NCBI GenBank assembly: GCA_025936615.1
Contig: JAICSZ010000190.1
Location: 1-5,065 of the forward strand
Direction: 5' to 3'
Length of the DNA stretch: 5,065 bases
Source of the DNA: Pedococcus sp.
Lineage (GTDB): Bacteria > Actinomycetota > Actinomycetes > Actinomycetales > Dermatophilaceae
Each line of letters starts with the position of its first letter. The first letter of the stretch is position 1. Position numbers and translations under genes: made by a program. Positions 1-5,065 of this stretch are shown here, piece after piece. The notes below the pieces were generated by a model that searched no databases, had not been told where the DNA came from, and saw only the letters and a program-made list of their open reading frames with translations.

Positions 1-1187
1 AAGACCCGCTCTGCCGACTCGACACCGGACTGCATGAGGTTGGCCATCGACGCGACCTGGGTCAGTGGCTGGGTGAACTGGCGCGAGTACTGGATGAACG
101 CCTGCACGTCGCCCAGGCTCATTGCGCCGCTGGCCACGCGCAGGCCTCCGACGACGGCGACGATCACGTAGTTGAGGTTCCCGATGAACATCATCGTCGG
201 CATGATGATGCCGCTGATGAACTGCGCTCCGAAGCCGGCGGTGTAGAGGTCGCCGTTCTTCTCCGCGAAGGCCTTGCGGGCCTGGTCCTGGCGGCCGAAC
301 ACCTTGACCAGCTGGTGTCCGGTGAACGTCTCCTCGACGATCGAGTTGACCTCCCCCGTGCTCTTCCACTGCTGGACGAACTGCTTCTGCGAGCGCTTGC
401 CGATCGTCGCGGTGACGAACATGGTGACCGGGATGGTAACGAGCGCGATCACCGCGAGCAGCGGCGAGATGTAGACCATCATCGCGACCATCGCGACGAC
501 CGTCAGCAGGGAGGTCAGGAGCTGGCTCAAGGTCTGCTGCAGGCTCTGGGCCACGTTGTCGATGTCGTTGGTGACACGGCTGAGCAGCTCGCCGCGCGGC
601 TGCCGGTCGAAGTACGGCAGGGGCAGCCTGTTGAGCTTGTCCTCGACGTCGCGTCGCAGGTTGAAGATCGTGCGGTTCACGGCACCGGTGAGGATCCAGC
701 CCATCGCCCACGACAGGAGGCTCGCGATCACGTAGATCCCGAGCACCAGCAACAGGATCCGGCCGACCGCGCCGAAGTCGATGCCCATGCCCGGCAAGAG
801 GTGCGGCATCTTCGCGACCATGTCCGCGAAGGTGTCCTGGCCCCGTGCGCGGAGGGACGCCACGATCTCGTTGCGGGTGGCCGTCTCCGGCAGCTGCTTG
901 CCGACGACGCCGGCGAAGATGTAGTCGGTTGCCCGGCCGAGGATCTTCGGCCCGATGGCGTTCAGCACGACGCTGCTCACGGCCAGGGCCAGCACCGCGA
1001 TGAGCGCGCTCCGCTCGGGCCGAAGCAGGCCCAGGAGCCGCTTGGCGGACGGGCCGAAGTTCTGCGACTTCTCCGCGGGCACGCCCATGCTCATCGGGCC
1101 GTGCCGCTGACCCGCCCGGGCCCCCGGACCGCGCCGGGCCTCGGCGGCCTTCTCCTCGGCGGTCTTCACGCCCTCGCGAGAGCTCAT
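1..1187 (-). CDS. ABC exporter half-transporter, second subunit (membrane domain only; C-terminus beyond left edge)
   Basis: This is a type IV (ABCB-like, COG1132) exporter subunit expected to pump a hydrophobic compound out across the cytoplasmic membrane as a heterodimer with the preceding gene product. Some 395 residues are visible without a stop, and the nucleotide-binding domain lies outside the window. Residues 1-45 are a charged Ala/Arg/Lys-rich cytosolic extension. Likely membrane segments are near 61-79, 140-168, 222-240, 243-262, 325-348 and 360-386. Between the first two lies a long loop (about 84-138), a trait I associate with actinobacterial members. Family landmarks are PYFDRQPRGELLSRVTNDID (191-210) and the EETFTGHQLVKVFGRQ coupling region (285-300). 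The ATG at 1187 is chosen because AGGAGG sits 7 nt upstream and the start overlaps the previous stop in ATGA. By family logic this subunit should supply the catalytic Glu and switch His that its partner lacks, which cannot be seen here. Substrate unknown. Confidence 0.93.
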   Translation of the reverse strand, partial: MSSREGVKTAEEKAAEARRGPGARAGQRHGPMSMGVPAEKSQNFGPSAKRLLGLLRPERSALIAVLALAVSSVVLNAIGPKILGRATDYIFAGVVGKQLPETATRNEIVASLRARGQDTFADMVAKMPHLLPGMGIDFGAVGRILLLVLGIYVIASLLSWAMGWILTGAVNRTIFNLRRDVEDKLNRLPLPYFDRQPRGELLSRVTNDIDNVAQSLQQTLSQLLTSLLTVVAMVAMMVYISPLLAVIALVTIPVTMFVTATIGKRSQKQFVQQWKSTGEVNSIVEETFTGHQLVKVFGRQDQARKAFAEKNGDLYTAGFGAQFISGIIMPTMMFIGNLNYVIVAVVGGLRVASGAMSLGDVQAFIQYSRQFTQPLTQVASMANLMQSGVESAERV

Positions 1188-2920
1188 GCCGCCACCTCCT
1201 CTGCGCTGCGCTGCGACTCGACGATCTCGAGGTACGTGGGGCAGGTGGCGAGCAGCTCGTCGTGGGTGCCGGTGCCGACCACCTTGCCGTCGTCGAGGAC
1301 GACGATGTGGTCGGCGTCGATGATGGTGGACACCCGTTGGGCAACCACGATGACGGCCGTATGCCGCGTGACCGGCTTGAGTGCCGACCGCAGGCGCGCA
1401 TCGGTGGACAGGTCGAGCGCCGAGAAGCTGTCGTCGAAGAGGAACACGTCCGGCTTGGCCACGAGGGCGCGGGCGATGGCGAGGCGCTGGCGCTGGCCAC
1501 CGGAGACGTTGGTGCCGCCCTGGGCGATCGGCGCGTCGAGGCCCTCTGGCATGGCACGGACGAAGTCCTCGGCCTGGGCGATGCGCAGGGCCTCCCAGAG
1601 CTGCTCGTCGGTGGCCTCGGTGTCGCCGTAGCGCAGGTTGGAGGCGACCGTGCCGGTGAACAGGTACGGCTTCTGCGGAACCAACCCGATCCGCGCCCAG
1701 ACGTCCTCGAGCGCCGCCTCGCGGACGTCCACCCCGCCGATCGACACCGACCCGCCGGTGACGTCGTAGAGCCGCGGGATCAGGGACAGCAGGGTCGACT
1801 TGCCCGAGCCCGTGCTGCCGATGATCGCCGTGGTCCGGCCCGGCTCGGCCGTCATTGAGACACCTTGCAGCACAGGGACATCCGCTCCGGGGTAGCAGAA
1901 CTCGACGTCACGCAGCTCCACGCCAGCCGCGGCGGCGGGGATCGCTGTGGGGGCCGCGGGCTCCACGACCGTCGAGTCGGTGTCGAGCACCTCCACGATC
2001 CTGCCCGCGGACACCGTGGCGCGCGGGATCATCATCGACATGAAGGTCGCCATCATCACCGACATGAGGATCTGCATGAGGTAGCTCATGAACGCGGTGA
2101 GCTGGCCGATCTGCATCTGGCCGCCGTCGACCCGGTGGGCGCCGAACCACAGCACCGCCACCGTGGAGGCGTTGAAGACGAGCATGACGATGGGGAACAC
2201 CAGGGACATCAGGCGACCGACGGCCAGCGCCGTGCCGGTGTACTGGGTGTTGGCGTCCGCGAACCGGGCGCGCTCGTGGTCCTCGCGGACGAAGGCACGC
2301 ACCACCCGGATGCCGGTGATCTGCTCGCGCAGGACGCGGTTGACCCAGTCGACGGACTCCTGCATCAGCCGGAACTGGGGGATCATCCGGCGGATCACCA
2401 GGGCGACGCTCAGGGCCAGCAGGGGCACCGCGACGGCCACCAGCCAGGACAGCCCGACGTCCTCGCGCAGGGCCATGATGATGCCGCCGACCATCATGAT
2501 CGGGGCGGAGACCATCATGACCGCACCCATGAAGACCACCTGCTGCACCTGGGTGACGTCGTTGGTGTTGCGCGAGATCAGCGTCGGCGCGCCGAACCGC
2601 GAGACCTCCTGGGCCGAGAAGTCCCCGACCTTGGCAAAGACCGCCGCGCGCACGTCCCGGCCCAGCCCCGCCGCCGACCGGGCGCCGAGGTAGGTCGCAG
2701 CGACGGTGGCAATGATCTGGGCGAAGGACACCGCGAGCATCCAGCCGCCCGTGCGCAGGATGTAGTCCGTGTCGCCCTTGGCCACGCCGTCGTCGATGAT
2801 CTTGCCGTTGAGGCTCGGCAGGTACAGCGAGGCGATCGTGCCCGCGAGCTGCAGTAGGACGAGCACGACCAGCAGCCCCCTGTAGGGCCGTAGGAAGTCA
2901 CGCAGGATTCGGATCAGCAC
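1184..2920 (-). CDS. ABC exporter half-transporter, first subunit (degenerate-site half of a heterodimer)
   Basis: This complete 578-residue fused membrane/ATPase half-transporter is the usual length for the MdlB/BmrC-like family (COG1132). Six membrane segments fall near residues 15-37, 58-79, 128-149, 158-177, 238-260 and 270-297. The nucleotide-binding domain follows: A-loop Tyr343, Walker A GSTGSGKST (368-376), Q-loop Gln416, signature VSGGQ (472-476), Walker B FLFD ending at Asp496, and D-loop SALD (500-503). Two key residues differ from the active form: Asp497 replaces the catalytic Glu, and Gln528 (VAQRVST) replaces the switch His. This is the pattern of the poorly hydrolysing subunit in heterodimeric exporters such as TM287/288 and LmrCD. 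Start is GTG, whose G is the last base of the TetR TAG stop; a purine-rich GGGGGAAG precedes it. Helix 6 is Met-rich (eight Met in 278-297). Its partner is the next gene. Drug or lipid export is an inference from the family. Confidence 0.95.
   Translation of the reverse strand: MLIRILRDFLRPYRGLLVVLVLLQLAGTIASLYLPSLNGKIIDDGVAKGDTDYILRTGGWMLAVSFAQIIATVAATYLGARSAAGLGRDVRAAVFAKVGDFSAQEVSRFGAPTLISRNTNDVTQVQQVVFMGAVMMVSAPIMMVGGIIMALREDVGLSWLVAVAVPLLALSVALVIRRMIPQFRLMQESVDWVNRVLREQITGIRVVRAFVREDHERARFADANTQYTGTALAVGRLMSLVFPIVMLVFNASTVAVLWFGAHRVDGGQMQIGQLTAFMSYLMQILMSVMMATFMSMMIPRATVSAGRIVEVLDTDSTVVEPAAPTAIPAAAAGVELRDVEFCYPGADVPVLQGVSMTAEPGRTTAIIGSTGSGKSTLLSLIPRLYDVTGGSVSIGGVDVREAALEDVWARIGLVPQKPYLFTGTVASNLRYGDTEATDEQLWEALRIAQAEDFVRAMPEGLDAPIAQGGTNVSGGQRQRLAIARALVAKPDVFLFDDSFSALDLSTDARLRSALKPVTRHTAVIVVAQRVSTIIDADHIVVLDDGKVVGTGTHDELLATCPTYLEIVESQRSAEEVAA
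1195..1200 (-). promoter_or_regulatory. Shine-Dalgarno AGGAGG with ATGA stop-start overlap
   Basis: A perfect AGGAGG (minus strand) lies 7 nt before the ATG of the second ABC subunit, inside the last codons of the first subunit. The upstream gene's TGA and this ATG share four bases (1184-1187). This fixes the start and suggests coupled translation that would keep the two subunits near equal amounts. Confidence 0.85.
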
Positions 2921-3540
2921 TACTTCTTCCCCCGGTTTCGTGTGGTGGCGGAGTCCCGCTCGAGGGCGCCGTCGAGGAGGACGTCGACCAGCTCGTGCGC
3001 CTTGGCCTCGGTGCGCTCGAGCATCGGGTGCACGCTCGAGAGGGTCAGCATCCGGAGGTAGGCGAGGAAGCTGGTGACCGGGATGCGCAGCTGACCGGCG
3101 TCGTCCCCGACCAGGTCGGTGAACGCACGGTCCAGCTCGGTGGCCGCCTCGCGGCGACGGCGGAGGGCGTCACCGGGCGCGTGCCGGTGCAGGGGTTGGC
3201 CGTTGGCCTGCAGCACGCCCATCAGCGTGAAGATCCCCTCGAGGTGGTCCTGCATCACCTCCACGGCTTCGGCGAGGCGCTCCCGCAAGGGGAGTGCGCG
3301 GTCGACCTCCGCGAGCCTGGCGAGGAGCTCGGCGTTGTCGAACGCCTGGTGGACGCAGGCCGTGATGAGCGCGTCCTTGCTGTCGAACACGCGGAAGATG
3401 GTGCCCTCGGCGACGCCCGCGGCCCGCGAGATCTCCTTGGTGCTGACGTCGCTGCCCTTCTCCCGCAGCAGTGGGAGGGTCGCCTCGATGATGGATGCCC
3501 GGCGGTCGTCGGGTGCCATGGCAGGTGCGCGGGGAGTCAC
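2920..3540 (-). CDS. TetR/AcrR-family transcriptional repressor, probably autoregulatory
   Basis: This 206-residue, one-domain-pair regulator is the standard TetR length. The N-terminal DNA-binding part runs from about residue 12 to 60: helix 1 (RRASIIEATLPLLREKG), then the helix-turn-helix ISRAAGVAEGTIFRVFDSKDALI (roughly 37-59), a very typical TetR pattern. The remaining residues form a helical ligand-binding and dimer domain with no recognisable ligand signature. The gene opens an operon with two ABC exporter subunits, its stop overlapping the next start, so it most likely represses the pump and itself and is released by a pump substrate. A 9-2-9 inverted repeat immediately upstream is the probable operator. 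The GTG at 3540 is preferred because a promoter would place the transcript start there. The internal ATG at 3519 (199 residues) is possible; neither has a Shine-Dalgarno sequence. The Arg/Lys-rich tail is odd but doubles as the next gene's ribosome site. Confidence 0.93.
   Translation of the reverse strand: MTPRAPAMAPDDRRASIIEATLPLLREKGSDVSTKEISRAAGVAEGTIFRVFDSKDALITACVHQAFDNAELLARLAEVDRALPLRERLAEAVEVMQDHLEGIFTLMGVLQANGQPLHRHAPGDALRRRREAATELDRAFTDLVGDDAGQLRIPVTSFLAYLRMLTLSSVHPMLERTEAKAHELVDVLLDGALERDSATTRNRGKK
2926..2933 (-). promoter_or_regulatory. Purine-rich ribosome binding site with TAGTG overlap
   Basis: GGGGGAAG on the minus strand lies 5 nt before the GTG start of the first ABC subunit. 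It is encoded by the Arg-Gly-Lys-Lys tail of the TetR protein. It is a weaker match to the 16S tail than the AGGAGG before the second subunit. The TetR stop TAG (2922-2920) and the GTG start (2920-2918) share one base, so ribosomes finishing the regulator could re-initiate on the transporter. Confidence 0.6.
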
Positions 3541-3546
3541 GACTCA

Positions 3547-3575
3547 AGAGTAAGTGAGTGAGCACTCACTCACAA
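3547..3575 (-). promoter_or_regulatory. Predicted sigma70-type promoter of the tetR-ABC operon, leaderless
   Basis: On the minus strand a -35-like TTGTGA (3575-3570) is followed, after exactly 17 bp, by a -10-like TACTCT (3552-3547), which keeps the conserved TA and final T. The G of the tetR GTG at 3540 is the seventh base after the -10 box, a normal start point. The transcript would then begin at or next to the start codon, in line with the absence of any Shine-Dalgarno sequence. Leaderless genes are common in actinobacteria. The boxes are imperfect, so this is a prediction. Confidence 0.55.
3554..3573. promoter_or_regulatory. Probable TetR operator: 9-bp inverted repeat with 2-bp spacer
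   Basis: The arms GTGAGTGAG (3554-3562) and CTCACTCAC (3565-3573) are exact inverted repeats around a central CA. The total of 20 bp is the usual size for a TetR-dimer site. It fills almost all of the predicted -35/-10 spacer and part of the -35 box, so a bound repressor would shut RNA polymerase out. It sits 14 bp from the tetR start. Binding by this particular TetR is inferred from position and symmetry. Confidence 0.75.
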
Positions 3576-3640
3576 ACATGTTTTCCACCTGCGACTTTGT
3601 GTGTGGTCATGACAAATCACCTAGCCCCCACTCACTCGCC

Positions 3641-3708
3641 CGGCGCTCTTCCATGCAAATCATGAGTGAGCGCCGGCGCTCACTCATGATTTGCATGGGT
3701 TGGCGCCG
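3641..3708 (-). terminator. Possible terminator hairpin behind the methyltransferase (no U-tract)
   Basis: The methyltransferase stop (3724-3726) is followed 15 nt later by a structure able to fold into a very long hairpin. An outer 6-bp stem (3641-3646 with 3703-3708) is separated by a 4x4 internal loop from an inner stem of about 22 bp with a CCGG loop. No run of T follows on the minus strand; the next bases are G-rich. It would therefore have to work as a hairpin-only terminator, described for actinobacteria, or act as a 3'-end stabiliser. It would keep methyltransferase transcripts out of the repressed operon downstream. Confidence 0.5.
3651..3698. repeat. Perfect 48-bp palindrome (24-bp arms, no spacer)
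   Basis: Every base from 3651 to 3674 is complementary to its mirror from 3698 to 3675, checked pair by pair, with the centre at CGCC|GGCG. The arms contain TGAGTGAG (3663-3670) and CTCACTCA (3679-3686), the same half-sites as the operator at 3554-3573 but 8 bp apart rather than 2 bp. The outer parts (CCATGCAAATCA and its mirror) are AT-richer than the surroundings. It could be a second binding site for the TetR protein or another dimer, a terminator, or a cruciform-forming element. The sequence alone does not decide between these. Confidence 0.9.
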
Positions 3709-3723
3709 CACCACTGTGCCGAG

Positions 3724-5065
3724 TCAGACCACGAGGCCGTCCGCCACGAGCCGCCGGAGCAGCTCGAGGCCCTTGGCGCGCACCTCGTCCGCCGGCTCGT
3801 CGAGCAGCTCGGCGATGGCGTCGAGCGCGGGCCCGGCAGCGAGCGTGCCGTCGCAGACGCTCACGAGCCCAGCCCCCACCGTGTCGAGCTGGACGACGCG
3901 ACGCAGGCCACCGCCCTGGCGCAGCTGGATCACAGCGGGGTCCTCGAACCCGGGGCGCCCGAACCGCTCCTCGGTGACGTCGTCGGCGCACCGCCACGCG
4001 ACGGCCAGGAGCTCCTCGTCGGTGTGCTCGGCCAGCCACGTCCGCGCGCGCAGCCCAGCGAGCACCGAGGGGCCCATCGGCGACCCGACCGGGCCCTGGG
4101 CCTCCTCAAGGTCGATGAACGGCTCGCGCTCCCCCACTGGCCGCTGCACCGTGATGACTCCGAACCCCACCCCGGTCGCGCCGCGAGAGGCGAAGTCATC
4201 GAGCCACGCGGCATACATGGTCGCGAACTCCGTTGTGGCACTGTGGTGCCCGCCATCACGGGCCCACGTCTCGGCGTACTGCGCAGGGTCCTGCACCTCA
4301 CGTTGCACCACCCACGCGTCGAGGCCGGTGCCGGCGACCCAGCCCCGCACGCGGTCTCGCCAGTCACTGTCCCCGACCACCTCCCAGTTGCCGAGGAACT
4401 GCGCGATCCCGCCGGGCTCGAGGTGCTCACCGATCGAGCGCACCAGCCCGGAGACGGCCTCGTCCCCGGAGCCACCGGCGTCGCGGTACTCGAACACCGG
4501 GATGTCCGGTGTGCGCGGCGTGATGACGAACGGCGGGTTGCTCACGATGAGCCCAAACCGTTGTCCCGCAACAGGGTCCAGCATCGACCCCTGCGCGAAG
4601 GACCACTCGCAGTCGTTGAGCGCCGCGTTGAAGCGGGCGTAGCCCAGGGCCCGCCCCGAGATGTCAGTCACCGTTACGTGGTCGGCGTGCGCGCCGAGGT
4701 GCAGGGCCTGCACCCCGCAGCCAGTGCCGAGGTCGAGGGCCCGGTCGACGTGGGGCCGCGGCGTCCAGGAGGCGAGGGTGGTCGAGGCGCCGCCGAGGCC
4801 GAGGACGTGGTCCTCGTGCAGCGGCTGCCGCGTGGCGACCTCGGACAGGTCGGAGGCGACCCACCAGGCATGCAGCTCGTCGGCGTAGGGCCGCAGGTCG
4901 CAGGTCGCCACCACGCCCGGGCCCTGCTCGCGCACCAGCCCCAACCGCTGCGCACCGGCGATGCCGAGCGTCGGCAGTGCCGCTGACGCGTCCTCGGCGT
5001 CGACGGCGTCCCCGAGGATGAAGAGCCGCACCAGCGTGGCGAGGGGGGTGCCGAGGTCGGCGGTG
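3724..5065 (-). CDS. Class I SAM-dependent methyltransferase with NPPF motif (N-terminus beyond right edge)
   Basis: The open frame runs through the right edge, giving about 446 visible residues. A GTG at 5031 could be read as a start, but the 11 codons before it (TADLGTPLATL) continue the N-terminal domain I recall for this actinobacterial family of about 500 residues, so the true start is outside the window. Numbering from the 5031 codon, residues 1-90 are the rest of that domain. Residues 97-107 (RALDLGTGCGV) are SAM-binding motif I, Asp123 is the likely ribose-binding acidic residue, and NPPF (165-168) is the motif IV used by enzymes that methylate planar amide or amino nitrogens, as in PrmC/HemK and RsmC. 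Residues about 320-435 form a C-terminal helical domain of unknown role (I believe DUF7782, with DUF7059 at the N-terminus). The target is unknown; rRNA base or protein Gln are the natural candidates. It looks independent of the pump operon. Confidence 0.9.
   Translation of the reverse strand, partial: TADLGTPLATLVRLFILGDAVDAEDASAALPTLGIAGAQRLGLVREQGPGVVATCDLRPYADELHAWWVASDLSEVATRQPLHEDHVLGLGGASTTLASWTPRPHVDRALDLGTGCGVQALHLGAHADHVTVTDISGRALGYARFNAALNDCEWSFAQGSMLDPVAGQRFGLIVSNPPFVITPRTPDIPVFEYRDAGGSGDEAVSGLVRSIGEHLEPGGIAQFLGNWEVVGDSDWRDRVRGWVAGTGLDAWVVQREVQDPAQYAETWARDGGHHSATTEFATMYAAWLDDFASRGATGVGFGVITVQRPVGEREPFIDLEEAQGPVGSPMGPSVLAGLRARTWLAEHTDEELLAVAWRCADDVTEERFGRPGFEDPAVIQLRQGGGLRRVVQLDTVGAGLVSVCDGTLAAGPALDAIAELLDEPADEVRAKGLELLRRLVADGLVV

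Noticed and set aside
315..1631. Long plus-strand open frame (438 codons) opposite the two ABC genes
   Set aside because: It spans the junction of two clearly recognisable minus-strand ABC genes. The translation is an Arg/Asp/His-rich low-complexity sequence typical of the antisense of GC-rich coding DNA, with no recognisable domain.
1865..2857. Plus-strand open frame of 330 codons, rich in His, Asp and Gly
   Set aside because: It lies fully antisense to the first ABC subunit. The His/Asp richness mirrors Met- and Val-rich membrane codons on the other strand and is not a metal-binding protein.
3606..3613. GTCATGAC, an 8-bp palindrome in the intergenic region
   Set aside because: It is short, the symmetry does not extend, and it does not share the TGAGTGAG half-site. 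Eight-base palindromes are expected by chance.
3610..3615. TTGTCA on the minus strand as an alternative -35 box
   Set aside because: It is a fair -35 match, but no acceptable -10 box lies 16-19 bp downstream, unlike the pair at 3575-3570 and 3552-3547.
3554..4642. Plus-strand open frame of 362 codons starting in the operator, and a 431-codon frame at 3691-4986
   Set aside because: Both are antisense to the methyltransferase, whose SAM and NPPF motifs are clear. The translations are Ser/Arg/Pro-rich with no domain, and no convincing plus-strand promoter or ribosome site precedes them.
5029..5031. GTG at 5031 as the start of the methyltransferase
   Set aside because: The frame stays open to the window edge, the residues before it fit the family's N-terminal domain, and there is no good ribosome site just upstream. 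The gene is better treated as truncated by the window.

Overview
The window is GC-rich DNA with GTG starts, overlapping genes and strong third-position G/C. All of this fits an actinobacterium. The protein sequences look like those of Micrococcales-type genera such as the Intrasporangiaceae, but that placement is an impression, not a proven assignment. All four genes lie on the minus strand, so transcription runs from high to low coordinates. The two outermost genes are cut by the window edges.

Reading in transcription order, 5065-3724 holds most of a class I SAM-dependent methyltransferase with an NPPF motif; its N-terminus lies beyond the right edge. Next comes a 183-bp gap (3723-3541), the only real intergenic space. 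It holds a perfect 48-bp palindrome close behind the methyltransferase stop codon. At its other end is a compact promoter whose -35/-10 spacer is almost filled by a 9-2-9 inverted repeat, the likely operator. From there runs a three-gene operon: a TetR-family repressor (3540-2920), a first ABC exporter half-transporter (2920-1184) and a second one (1187 to beyond the left edge). The genes overlap by 1 nt (TAGTG) and 4 nt (ATGA), which points to translational coupling.

The two ABC proteins should form a heterodimeric exporter of the TM287/288, BmrCD or LmrCD kind. The first subunit carries the hallmarks of the degenerate half: Asp instead of the catalytic Glu after Walker B, and Gln instead of the switch His. 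The TetR protein probably represses its own operon until it binds a compound, which the pump may then export; the substrate cannot be read from the sequence.

Most of the window is an ordinary drug-pump-type operon beside a housekeeping-like methyltransferase. The unusual part is the intergenic DNA. The predicted tetR start codon sits where the transcript should begin (leaderless). The 48-bp palindrome carries the same TGAGTGAG/CTCACTCA half-sites as the operator, but 8 bp apart instead of 2 bp. It could be a terminator, a second repressor site, or both. I see no RNA genes, mobile elements, CRISPR array or clear sign of horizontal transfer.
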